Source: Polyangiaceae bacterium (GTDB lineage Bacteria > Myxococcota_A > Polyangia > Polyangiales > Polyangiaceae). From it: a stretch of 64,000 nucleotides of DNA. The translations under genes were made by a program, and so were the position numbers. The stretch is from the NCBI GenBank assembly GCA_020633205.1, contig JACKEB010000019.1:1-64000 (forward strand), in the 5' to 3' direction. Shown here one piece after another: positions 1 to 8,285 of this stretch (positions within the stretch are counted from its first letter, which is position 1; each line of letters begins with the position of its first letter). Under the pieces are notes generated by a model. That model did no database searches, had not been told where the DNA came from, and saw nothing but the letters and a program-made list of their open reading frames with translations.

Positions 1-2
1 GC

Positions 3-194
3 AATCCGATCCTCGTCGATGTGCTGCGAGACTACGGCTACGTGGACGCCCGAGGCATGGGCGTGCGCCGCAAGATGCCTCTAGTCCGCGCGGCAACAGG
101 AAAGGACGCGCGCTTCGAAGCCACCGACCACTTCGTGCGCGTAATCCTGCCGAAGGGAGACGGCGCCACAAGCCCTGGAGAGCAGCATGCTTGA
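3..194 (+). CDS. ATP-binding protein, AlbA/RecG-like, C-terminal end (partial)
   Basis: This is the 3' end of a gene that begins before the window; it reads open from base 3 to TGA at 192-194. The visible 63 residues start NPILVDVLRDYGYVDARGMG, which resembles the C-terminal HATPase_c_4 segment of ATP-binding proteins with an N-terminal AlbA_2 (Schlafen-like) domain. The AlbA_2 and Walker parts are outside the window, so the function cannot be read here. Proteins of this family are common accessory genes inside BREX loci, between the methyltransferase gene and pglZ, and that is the position seen here. The stop overlaps the start of the next small frame at 187, which suggests translational coupling in one operon with pglZ and brxL. 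The family call rests on recognising this tail and is fairly confident; the role in defence is inference. Confidence 0.7.
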   Translation, partial: NPILVDVLRDYGYVDARGMGVRRKMPLVRAATGKDARFEATDHFVRVILPKGDGATSPGEQHA

Positions 195-351
195 GCACTT
201 ACCCCTGAAGAACGTAGGGCCGGCGCCGGAGATGGAGCTGGAGCTGGCACCGAGACTGAACTTGATCAGCCTTTCGTTCCTGGAGCGATGCGCGCCGTTC
301 ATCGCGCACGAGTTACGGCGTCAGAAGCAGTTGGTCCGAGGAGACGCCTGA
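187..351 (+). pseudogene. Remnant of an AAA ATPase, internally deleted
   Basis: This 54-codon frame begins with ATG at 187 behind a GGAGAG ribosome binding site and ends in TGA at 349-351, which overlaps the pglZ start (TGATG). Residues 1-27, beginning MLEHLPLKNVGPAPEMELEL and ending in PRLNLI, look like the N-terminus of an ABC/SMC-like AAA_21 ATPase. In such proteins the Walker A loop follows immediately. Here it is missing, and the frame continues into an unrelated-looking tail (SLSFLERCAPFIAHELRR). The simplest reading is an in-frame deletion that joined the first strand of the ATPase to its last codons. The start, ribosome binding site and stop are intact, so a short peptide could still be made. 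AAA_21 ATPases often accompany AlbA_2 proteins in BREX loci. The remnant assignment is inference from similarity recognised by eye. Confidence 0.55.
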
Positions 352-2912
352 TGCACCCACTCCACGAGTACATCGCGACTCTCCTCGCCCACCAGCTCAA
401 GCCCGCTCGAGTCGTGGTCTGGTACGATCCACGCTCGGAGTTTCAGCCGTTCGTGAACGAGCTTCGCGGTGGCGCCCGGAGCAGCGCGGAGCCGGTGTGG
501 GTGGAGTTCGGGAGCCAGAGCACGCAGCTGCTCGAGTTTGCGGGGTCGATGTTCGAGCTGCGTCTGGCTGCGGAGCCGCTGGTTGGCGGCGACGCTCCGG
601 CCATGCTCGTCCTCTATCTCCCCGGGGAAAAGCGAGACTCGAAGGCGTCTGTCTTGATGGAGCTCGAGAAGGCTGGAGAAACCTGGGAGCCAGGGCTCAA
701 GCGACTGGCCCGGAACGTGCTCGAGCAACGCTACACCCAGGGCGTCGTTGACGAGATGTTGCGCCACGAGCGGAGCGTCACCTACGAAGATCTCGCACGG
801 CTGACCAGCTCGAGCGGTGGCTCGGAGCCGCCATCCATCTTGCGGAGCATTTTCCACGATGCCAGCGGCAGCGATGGGCTCCTCGCGGCGTGGCTCTCGA
901 ACGACGATCGAGACGACCAGATCGCCGAGAAGCAAGCCGAGTCGGAACTTCTGAAGCTCATTCAATCGCGACTGGGTTTGGAGCCTGCGAGTGACTCGCC
1001 CTTAGCAAAGCTCCGCGCCATCACGCTGCGCTACGTGTTGGCGAGCGAGTTTCGGCTGGATCTGGCATGCGAGCCGCCCAGCAGCCTGGACGGCGTTCCC
1101 TCTCCCCCCAATCGAGACGCGGAAGCGGCGATCAGGGCCCTTGCGGAGCGGCTCCGGAACAGCCACGCGGAAACGTATCCAGCGCTGGCCGATCGAGTGG
1201 AAGCGGAGCTGGGACTGGCGAAGGCGCGCTTGGCTCCAGAGGCGCTCGGCAGCATCGACACCTTCCGCTTCGAGGAGCGCGCGCTGCTGCGTCACGCGGG
1301 CGAACTGGTCACTGGGAAAAAGTTCGATGACGCGCTCCGCCTCGTGACGGAGCGCGAGCGCAGCTTCTGGCTGGATCGCGACCTGGAGCGGAAGGCGCAG
1401 TGGGAGGCGCTGCGCAAGATGGCCGAGCTCGGGCGCGAAGCGGAGCTTGTCGGCAAAGCCGTGCGCAAGGTCTCGGGGGGCGCGGGCGCGTGGTTGAGCG
1501 CATATGTTGGCTCGGATGGTCGCGCAGGTTGGTTCCGCGTCGATCAAGCTCAGCGACGCCTGGAGGCCTGGGTCACGACGTTGCAAGACGAACCGGAGGA
1601 ACAGCCGCTCGGCGTGGTGCGGCGGATCCACGAGGATACGTGCCACAAGATGGCGGAGGGATTCACGCGGGCGCTGAACGACAGCGGGTGGACGGTGCCG
1701 AACGTGTTGCACCAGACACGCATCTGGAGCGAGGTCGTCGCGAATCAACCCAAGCCTGTGGCCTACTTCCTGGTCGACGCGATGCGCTTCGAAATGGGGA
1801 TCGAGCTCGCCGAGCGCCTGCCCAAGACCTCCGAGGTCTCGGTTCGCCCAGCCGTGGGTAGCTTGCCGAGCATCACACCCATCGGCATGGCGGCGCTCAT
1901 GCCCGGTGCCTCAGCAAGCTTTTCGGTGACGGAGGCGAAGGGCAAGCTTGGGTCCCAGATCGACGACCGCTTCCTTCCAGACCTTGCCGCACGGAAGAAG
2001 CACATCAGCTCCAAGGTGCCGGAGTTGGTTGACCTCGCCCTGGACGAGCTACTCGGGCTCCAGCCGTCCAAGCTAAAGAAGAAGCTCGACGGCGCACAAG
2101 TCATCGTCGTGCGCTCTCAGGAGATCGACCACGCGGGCGAGACCGGGTTCACCTTCCAGGCGCGGCAGGTGATGAACACGGTGATCGACAACCTCGCGCG
2201 CGCGGTGCGAAAGCTCTCCGCCGCGGGCGTCGAGCACGCCGTGATCAGCGCCGACCACGGACACCTGTTCTTCGCAGACGATCGCGACGAGTCCATGCGC
2301 TGCGAAGCCCCAGGAGGCTCGACGGTGGAGCTTCACCGCCGCTGCTGGATCGGCCGAGGCGGCTCCACGCCAGCAGGGGCTGTGCGGGTCTCCGCCGCAT
2401 CCCTGGGCTACGCCTCCGATCTGGACTTCGTGTTCCCCAGGTCCACTGGCGTGTTCAGGGCGGGTGGCGATCTGGCGTTTCACCACGGCGGCCCGTCGCT
2501 CCAGGAGCTGGTCATCCCGGTCATCACCGTGCGCACCAAATCGCGCCAATCTGCCCGTCCATCCGCGGGCCCCATCTCCGTCTCCTCGCTGCCTCCAGCG
2601 GTCACCAACCGCATCATCACGGTCACCCTGACCTTCGGCGAGAAGCAGCTCAGCTTCGACACCCCACGGATACAAGTGCGACCGCTCTTGATGTCCTCTG
2701 GCAAACAAGTTGGTGCCCTCGGCATGGCCGTGGACGCGCCGTTCGATGCGTCGACGGGCTGCGTCACCCTCGAGCCCAACAAGCCTGTCACGGTCGCGCT
2801 CCTGCTCGCCGACGACGCCGCCAGCTCGGTTCGCGTCGTGGTGCAGGATCCCAGCAGCGACGTCGAGCTGTACCGATCGCCCAGCGACCTCCCTGTGCGC
2901 ATCCTCACCTGA
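351..2912 (+). CDS. pglZ: BREX alkaline phosphatase-like protein PglZ
   Basis: An 853-residue PglZ protein, a core component of BREX phage defence systems. The PglZ domain has an alkaline-phosphatase-type fold. The start chosen is ATG 351 (MHPLHEYI), overlapping the preceding stop; an upstream in-frame ATG at 288 lies inside the previous frame and is less likely. Motifs seen are the metal-binding strand VAYFLVDAMRFEMG at about residues 470-483, SQEIDH at 589-594, and the ISADHGH motif at 632-638, the usual second metal site. The N-terminal 350 residues are mostly helical. Fifteen bases separate it from brxL. PglZ is needed for BREX defence and for the host methylation in characterised type 1 systems, but its substrate is unresolved. 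The partners PglX and BrxC are not in the window. Confidence 0.93.
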   Translation: MHPLHEYIATLLAHQLKPARVVVWYDPRSEFQPFVNELRGGARSSAEPVWVEFGSQSTQLLEFAGSMFELRLAAEPLVGGDAPAMLVLYLPGEKRDSKASVLMELEKAGETWEPGLKRLARNVLEQRYTQGVVDEMLRHERSVTYEDLARLTSSSGGSEPPSILRSIFHDASGSDGLLAAWLSNDDRDDQIAEKQAESELLKLIQSRLGLEPASDSPLAKLRAITLRYVLASEFRLDLACEPPSSLDGVPSPPNRDAEAAIRALAERLRNSHAETYPALADRVEAELGLAKARLAPEALGSIDTFRFEERALLRHAGELVTGKKFDDALRLVTERERSFWLDRDLERKAQWEALRKMAELGREAELVGKAVRKVSGGAGAWLSAYVGSDGRAGWFRVDQAQRRLEAWVTTLQDEPEEQPLGVVRRIHEDTCHKMAEGFTRALNDSGWTVPNVLHQTRIWSEVVANQPKPVAYFLVDAMRFEMGIELAERLPKTSEVSVRPAVGSLPSITPIGMAALMPGASASFSVTEAKGKLGSQIDDRFLPDLAARKKHISSKVPELVDLALDELLGLQPSKLKKKLDGAQVIVVRSQEIDHAGETGFTFQARQVMNTVIDNLARAVRKLSAAGVEHAVISADHGHLFFADDRDESMRCEAPGGSTVELHRRCWIGRGGSTPAGAVRVSAASLGYASDLDFVFPRSTGVFRAGGDLAFHHGGPSLQELVIPVITVRTKSRQSARPSAGPISVSSLPPAVTNRIITVTLTFGEKQLSFDTPRIQVRPLLMSSGKQVGALGMAVDAPFDASTGCVTLEPNKPVTVALLLADDAASSVRVVVQDPSSDVELYRSPSDLPVRILT

Positions 2913-2926
2913 TCCCGACTGCGAGC

Positions 2927-4972
2927 ATGAACATGAGCAACGGAAGCACTCCCACCCGCGACGCCCTCGACGACAAGCTGAATCGCCACTTCGCTGGCAA
3001 GGTCGTCCGCAAAGATCTCGTACGCAAGGTCAAGGTCGGCGCGAACGTCCCGGTCTTCGTGCTCGAATTTCTGCTCGGGAAATACTGTGCGTCCTCCGAT
3101 GAGGTGGCGATCCAGATGGGTCTCCAGGTGGTGAGCGACACCCTCGCCAACAACTACATCCGCTCAGACGAGTCGATGAAGGCGCAGGCGATGGTGAAGG
3201 ACCGCGGGCGCCACGCATTCATCGACAAGGTGAAGGTGCGCTTGGTCGACTCGGACTACTGGGCGGAGGTGACGAACTTCGGTCATAAGTACGTGCACGT
3301 TCCAGAGCACTACGTGCGCGACTACGAACGCCTCGTGATGGGTGGCGTGTGGGCGCAAATCGACATGCGCTTCGAATACGACGAGGAGTCCAAGGGAAAG
3401 AACCCCTTCTGGATTGATCGCCTGACTCCAATCCAGATCGCCACCTTCGACTTGGAGGAGTACCGCCGCGTCCGGAGCGAGTTCACTACCGATGAGTGGC
3501 TAGACCTGATGCTGCGTAGCATGGGCTACGAGCCAGGCGAGATGTCCCGGCGCCTCAAGCTACTCTTCCTGGTGCGCCTCATTCCACTTGCCGAGCGGAA
3601 CTACAACCTCGTGGAGCTGGGCCCGCGAGGGACGGGAAAGAGCTACGTCGTGCAGGAGGTATCGCCGTACTCGGCGCTGCTTACGGGCGGCACCACCGTC
3701 GCGAACCTCTTCGGCCATATGACAGGACGTCAGAAGGGCATGGTGCAGATCTGGGACGTCGTGGGCTTCGACGAAGTCGCGGACCTCCAGAAGATGCCCA
3801 AGGAGGTCATCACCACGATGAAGACCTACTGTGAATCGGGGACCTTTCAACGCGGCCAGGAAGCCGTCTCCGGCGACGCGAGCATCGCCATGTTCGGTAA
3901 CACGAATCAGCCCGTCGACGTGATGGTGCAAACGGGTCATCTGTTCGCGCCGATGCCGGACATCATCCGGGACGACATGGCGTTCATCGATCGCCTGCAC
4001 TTCTACCTCCCGGGGTGGGAGATCCCCAAGATGCGCAACGATCTGTTCACGGACCACTATGGGTTCGTCGTCGACTACCTCGCGGAAGCGCTCCGCGAGA
4101 TGCGCAAGCACAACTTCACTGAAGTCATCGACCGCCATTTCGCCATGGGCGCCCACCTCAACGCGCGAGACCGCAAAGCGGTGCGCAAGACGGTCTCCGG
4201 ACTGATGAAGATCCTCTTCCCGCACGGCGACATAAGCCAGGAAGAGCTCGGCGAGCTCCTGGAGTTCGCCCTGGAGGGCCGGCGCCGCGTGAAGGAGCAG
4301 CTCAAGAAGATGGGCTCCTTCGAGTATTACCACACCTCGTTCAGCTACACCGTTCAGGAAACGGGTGAGGAGAAGTTCGTCGGTGTACCCGAGCAAGGTG
4401 GACGAGATCTGGTCTCCAGCGATCCATTACCTCCCGGAACTACCTATAGTGCTGGCGTCACTTCAGATGGCACCGTGGGCCTCTATCGCGTCGAGGTCTC
4501 GCTCTCCAGCGGCACCGGGAAGCTGAAGCTCGCGGGTGGCATCGCGGGAGCCACCAAGGAGTCGGTCCAGCGCGCTTTCGGTTACCTTCGCGCGAAGAAG
4601 AGCGACTTGGGGCTCGCGCGAGACCTGGACACCTCGGATATCCACGTGGAAGTCATCGACTTACTAGGCAACCACGTCGAGGCAGAGCTCGGCGTCGCGT
4701 TCTTCGTGGCTTGCTACTCCGCGCTGCGCAAGATGCCCGTGAGCCCGGCGCTGTTGGTGCTTGGTGACTTGAGCATCCAGGGCAACATCAAGCCCATGCG
4801 ATCACTCACAGAGCCCTTGCAGGTCGCGAAGGACAACGGCGCCAAGCGCGCGCTGATCCCCATCGAGAACAAGCGCAACTTCCTCGATGTGAGCGCGGAC
4901 ATCATGGAACACGTCGACCCCATCTTCTTCAGTGATCCGAAGACGGCTGCGATGAAGGTGCTAGGCGGCTGA
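2927..4972 (+). CDS. brxL: BREX Lon-like AAA+ protein BrxL
   Basis: A 681-residue BrxL, close to the family's usual length. The order is an N-terminal domain with the typical BrxL opening (LDDKLNRHFAGKVVRKDL near residues 14-31), an AAA+ core, and a C-terminal Lon-protease-like domain from about residue 510. Walker A is GPRGTGKS at 232-239 and Walker B is GFDEV with D282 and E283. The Lon-like part reads GNHVEAELGVAFFVA, where a classical Lon has its GxSAG serine motif, so I do not see the standard Ser-Lys protease dyad; proteolysis should not be assumed. Characterised BrxL proteins form DNA-binding ring assemblies. The gene follows pglZ by 15 bases in the same operon. pglZ followed by brxL matches BREX type 1 or type 4 order; the type cannot be decided without upstream genes. 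Confidence 0.93.
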   Translation: MNMSNGSTPTRDALDDKLNRHFAGKVVRKDLVRKVKVGANVPVFVLEFLLGKYCASSDEVAIQMGLQVVSDTLANNYIRSDESMKAQAMVKDRGRHAFIDKVKVRLVDSDYWAEVTNFGHKYVHVPEHYVRDYERLVMGGVWAQIDMRFEYDEESKGKNPFWIDRLTPIQIATFDLEEYRRVRSEFTTDEWLDLMLRSMGYEPGEMSRRLKLLFLVRLIPLAERNYNLVELGPRGTGKSYVVQEVSPYSALLTGGTTVANLFGHMTGRQKGMVQIWDVVGFDEVADLQKMPKEVITTMKTYCESGTFQRGQEAVSGDASIAMFGNTNQPVDVMVQTGHLFAPMPDIIRDDMAFIDRLHFYLPGWEIPKMRNDLFTDHYGFVVDYLAEALREMRKHNFTEVIDRHFAMGAHLNARDRKAVRKTVSGLMKILFPHGDISQEELGELLEFALEGRRRVKEQLKKMGSFEYYHTSFSYTVQETGEEKFVGVPEQGGRDLVSSDPLPPGTTYSAGVTSDGTVGLYRVEVSLSSGTGKLKLAGGIAGATKESVQRAFGYLRAKKSDLGLARDLDTSDIHVEVIDLLGNHVEAELGVAFFVACYSALRKMPVSPALLVLGDLSIQGNIKPMRSLTEPLQVAKDNGAKRALIPIENKRNFLDVSADIMEHVDPIFFSDPKTAAMKVLGG

Positions 4973-4977
4973 GCCTG

Positions 4978-5358
4978 ATGACCAAGCCGAAGGTCGACCA
5001 ACAGCTTCAAGCCTGGATAGACGCGCGACGGCGCCACCGGCTCTCCCACGCCCACGTCCAGATGGCACGGGAGCTTGGACTGAACCCAGCAAAGCTGGGC
5101 AAGCTCGACAACCACCGACAGGAGCCGTGGAAGGCTCCGCTCCCAGACTTCATCGAGCACCTCTACGAGCGGAGCTTCGGCAGGCGTCGTCCCGAGACGG
5201 TGCTCACCCTCGAGCAGGTCGCGCGGGAACGAACGAAGAAAGCCAGAGCCCGGCGCGAAGCGAAGAAGCAACGAAAACTCCAAGGCACGCAAGGCGAAAC
5301 AAATTCTGCGGGCAACCCGACGGATCCGCCACCGAAGGACAACTTGGGCTCGAGCTGA
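4978..5358 (+). CDS. Small basic conserved protein downstream of brxL
   Basis: A 126-residue protein starting with ATG five bases after the brxL stop. The first 80 residues contain a helical segment with LSHAHVQMARELGLNPAKLG (about 22-41), then the strongly patterned PWKAPLPDFIEHLYERSFG (about 50-68). The C-terminal 40 residues are very rich in Lys and Arg and end in a low-complexity tail. I recognise it as belonging to a widespread family of small hypothetical proteins without known function. The basic tail and a helix-turn-helix-like segment would fit nucleic acid binding, which is inference. Its tight spacing suggests it is part of the BREX transcript; a 75-base gap then precedes the next gene, so it may also be the last gene of the BREX unit proper. 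Confidence 0.75.
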   Translation: MTKPKVDQQLQAWIDARRRHRLSHAHVQMARELGLNPAKLGKLDNHRQEPWKAPLPDFIEHLYERSFGRRRPETVLTLEQVARERTKKARARREAKKQRKLQGTQGETNSAGNPTDPPPKDNLGSS

Positions 5359-5433
5359 ACGCTACGTCCGCGGCGCTGAAGGTGTTTCTACGTCCTCTTT
5401 ACTCCCTTCACCGGATCGGGCATCCGCTGTGGC

Positions 5434-6222
5434 ATGGGGAAAGCAGGCGACCAGGACGTCCTGAACGACGTCGACCTCGACGCGATCAAGCAGCGCATTC
5501 AGCGCACTCACTCGCTGCCTATCCGGTCCTTGCCCGCACAGCTCTCTCGCAACGGGCGCCTTTGGTTGTTCGAACAACTCGAACGGGCTGGGTTCGAGCG
5601 CACGCCAAGCGCCATCAGACGCCCGTTGGAACAACAGCTGCTCGAACGGCTCGCGGATGGCCCCATCGCCAAAGCGGTGCTCCTCACCCAAATCAAAGGT
5701 GCGTCGAAGCAGGAGAGCACGCGCCTGCTGGCTCAGCTCGTGAAGGCGGGACGCGTCGCACTGGTACGCCGGGGGCGAGCGGATCTCGTGATCCTCCCGG
5801 AAGCGTGCGCCGCGGAAGAGCGCGTCGCTGAGCTGCGCAAGCTCAAGCAACAGTTGGATCGGATGCTCAAAGCGACTCGCGTGGGCAGTCAGCCGCGCCG
5901 GCTCTTGATAGCCGACGTGCAAAGGGTCCTCGACCTCGTGCCAGACGACGGTCGTAATCCTCAAACCTCGCTGCTCGAACGACTCAAGTCGCTTGGGGCG
6001 AAAGACCCCGTCGTGTTCATTCCAGAACTCTTGAAGGGCTTGGATTTTGGGGGTGAGGAAGCCACGAAGCTACTCCTCGAGTTGGCGCGCGCAAGGCGTA
6101 TCGAGCTACGCCCTGAGAGCGCCAGCGGCCTGCTGAGCCCGGCGGACGCCGCGCTGTGTCCGATTGGACCCGGCGGGATCCCTTTGAGCTACGTGCGATT
6201 GATCGAAGGAGCCAGAGCATGA
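5434..6222 (+). CDS. Winged-helix-like protein of a nuclease-translocase module
   Basis: A 262-residue protein not assigned to a named family. Residues 65-110 (LEQQLLERLADGPIAKAVLL onward) have the spacing of a winged-helix domain: a helix, a short helix, a recognition helix (KQESTRLLAQLVKAGRVA) and a wing ending LVILPE. A charged coiled-coil stretch follows at about 125-150 (VAELRKLKQQLDRMLK), then a second helical region. No catalytic motif is visible. The start ATG 5434 has no clear ribosome binding site, but no other in-frame start is available upstream. The stop overlaps the next start by four bases (ATGA), which indicates coupled translation with the ATPase at 6219. By analogy with winged-helix partners of DNA motor complexes it may be a DNA-binding or kleisin-like adaptor; this is inference. 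Confidence 0.75.
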   Translation: MGKAGDQDVLNDVDLDAIKQRIQRTHSLPIRSLPAQLSRNGRLWLFEQLERAGFERTPSAIRRPLEQQLLERLADGPIAKAVLLTQIKGASKQESTRLLAQLVKAGRVALVRRGRADLVILPEACAAEERVAELRKLKQQLDRMLKATRVGSQPRRLLIADVQRVLDLVPDDGRNPQTSLLERLKSLGAKDPVVFIPELLKGLDFGGEEATKLLLELARARRIELRPESASGLLSPADAALCPIGPGGIPLSYVRLIEGARA

Positions 6223-8285
6223 GCAGCCACCTGAACCCGTTTCGCGCGGAGCATGCGGATCCCTGGGGAGACTCCCCTGACGTCCTGAGCCTTAACAAAA
6301 GCGCCAGCGATTCGGTCGTCAACGCGACGAAACGAGTGCGCAGCGAAGCTCGAGAAGCGGCACCTCGTTCGAGTATCATCACCATCCTCGGCCCTGCCGG
6401 CATCGGGAAGACGCACCTCTTTCAGCGACTCAGGCGGCAGTGTGGAGCGAAAGCCGCCTTCGTGTTGCTGCGCCCCGATCTGGCGGCTCCTTCGACCCCA
6501 CGGCACGTGCTGATGAGCGTGATCGACTCGTTGAAGCATTCGCCAACGAACATTTCCGATCCGCAACTCGACGTGTTGGTTGGAGCGTTCCTCACCGAGT
6601 GCGACCCGCTAACGGGGGAGTGGCCGCAAGTCCTCCTTGAACAGTACCGCGCAGCACCAGCGGACGAAGTCGAACGCCTCGTGGAAGCCGGCGTGGAGCT
6701 GCTGGAAGACCGCCTTGGAGGCGAGATCAGCACCGACTACCTGGAGCTGCTCCTGCGCACGCCGTTCATGTCGAGAACCGACCGGCGCGCCGCGCTCACC
6801 TGGCTCTCTGGACGCGAACCAAGCGAACCCCACCTGAAGCGACTGGGTCGGACCCAGCCGCTGTCGGACGCCGAGATCGTCCCCGCGCTACGTACGCTCT
6901 CTGCTGTGGCCAGCTTCGGTGCGCCGATTGTGTTGGTATTCGACCAACTCGAGAACTTGATCGGCCCAGGAGACGACACGGACAAAGTGATTGCCCACGC
7001 GAATCTAGTCGCGGAGCTCTTCGACAGCATGCGCGGGATGGTCGTCGTACAGATGGGCCTCGACAGCGAATGGCGGCGCCGGTTCCGTCCGGTACTGAGC
7101 GATGCCCAGCTCTCGCGGCTGGAGCGCGAGTTGATCCAGCTCGACCTACCTGACCCAGAGCAGAAAGAAGAGCTGGTCCGACAATGGATAGCCCGCTTGC
7201 CTGAGGAAGACCGAGCGCACCCCTACCCGTTTCCCTTCACGGAGGGACAGATCTCCACCTGGCTCGACACCCCAGGCTGGACCCCACGTCGTTTGATGCT
7301 TGCCTGCCGCGACGTACTCGATGGCACGCAAAGCGACGCCTCGGAGGTGAACGCGCAGGTGGAGCCCCTAGCGAGCAGCTCCCAGAGCGAGGAGCTGGAG
7401 CAACTGTGGCAGGCTCACCTACGCGTAATCCGCGCGGAACTCACCGATCTCGCGGTCGCCGGTCAATGCCTAGACGGAACTCGACTCATGAGTGGGCTGC
7501 TGGCCGCCATCGGTCTGCTGGACGGGGCTCAGGTCAAACAGCGCATGTCCAAAGACATGGCGGGAGCCAGCGTAGACCTCACTCCCCACAGCCTGCGCGT
7601 CTACGCGCTTCAGCAGTCCCACCACCGCAGTGTGGGGGCCGCGCTCAAGCGCATGCTCATCGAGTCGCAGGAGGCGACCGTGCTCGTGCTGCGAGAATGG
7701 GCGCAAGAGTTCCCTCCCACCTGGAAGTCGGTCAACACTGACGCCGCGAATTTCCTCGCGGCAGCCAATTCGACTCTACACTGGCTGTCACAAGATGACC
7801 TCAGCCAGTTGCTCGCCCTGCATGACTTGCTCCGTTCGGCGCGTTCTCAAGACGTAACGGGCCTGAACGGTGAACCAATTCCGTCACAGGAAATCCTCGC
7901 GTGGGCCAGTGAAACGTTGGGTTGGCGCGAGTGGCAGGTGATGCGCAGCCTGATGACTCTGCTCGGACTCGAGGTGGCTGCACTCGAGAGCGAAACTCTT
8001 CCAGACTCGACCCCGGAACTCGGTCTCGATGAGCCGAAGTCCACCGGGCCGGTAGCGCCCCGCACCTCGCACGCTCCAAAGACAGCGCTGGAAGCCCTGA
8101 ATCTGCTGCGGTTCGCGTCCGTCGAGCGCCTCGTACGAGAGGTCCGCCACGGCGACTCCAGCATTACGCGAACGCGGATCCTCGAGGAATTAAAAGGGTT
8201 GGCGGGGGAGGTCCATTGGTTGGGCCAGAGCTTGGTCACCCTGAGCGCCGTCCTGCCCCTGGCACGTCATACGGAGGAAGCGTGA
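6219..8285 (+). CDS. P-loop ATPase of the nuclease-translocase module
   Basis: A 688-residue ATPase. The start chosen is ATG 6219, overlapping the previous stop; an in-frame ATG at 6156 lies within the previous gene. Walker A is GPAGIGKT at 58-65, and a Walker B-like strand IVLVFDQLENL lies near 237-247, with hydrophobic residues leading to an Asp. The arrangement resembles AAA/STAND-type ATPases and the large ATPases of BREX (BrxC, PglY) or Dnd/Dpt systems, but I cannot place it in one of those families. The region from about 380 on is helical with no recognisable domain, and the last 100 residues are again helix-rich. It is flanked by two four-base overlaps, so its expression is bound to the winged-helix protein upstream and the nuclease-translocase downstream. 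The likely job is an ATP-driven sensor or loader for the translocase; this is inference. Confidence 0.8.
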   Translation: MSSHLNPFRAEHADPWGDSPDVLSLNKSASDSVVNATKRVRSEAREAAPRSSIITILGPAGIGKTHLFQRLRRQCGAKAAFVLLRPDLAAPSTPRHVLMSVIDSLKHSPTNISDPQLDVLVGAFLTECDPLTGEWPQVLLEQYRAAPADEVERLVEAGVELLEDRLGGEISTDYLELLLRTPFMSRTDRRAALTWLSGREPSEPHLKRLGRTQPLSDAEIVPALRTLSAVASFGAPIVLVFDQLENLIGPGDDTDKVIAHANLVAELFDSMRGMVVVQMGLDSEWRRRFRPVLSDAQLSRLERELIQLDLPDPEQKEELVRQWIARLPEEDRAHPYPFPFTEGQISTWLDTPGWTPRRLMLACRDVLDGTQSDASEVNAQVEPLASSSQSEELEQLWQAHLRVIRAELTDLAVAGQCLDGTRLMSGLLAAIGLLDGAQVKQRMSKDMAGASVDLTPHSLRVYALQQSHHRSVGAALKRMLIESQEATVLVLREWAQEFPPTWKSVNTDAANFLAAANSTLHWLSQDDLSQLLALHDLLRSARSQDVTGLNGEPIPSQEILAWASETLGWREWQVMRSLMTLLGLEVAALESETLPDSTPELGLDEPKSTGPVAPRTSHAPKTALEALNLLRFASVERLVREVRHGDSSITRTRILEELKGLAGEVHWLGQSLVTLSAVLPLARHTEEA

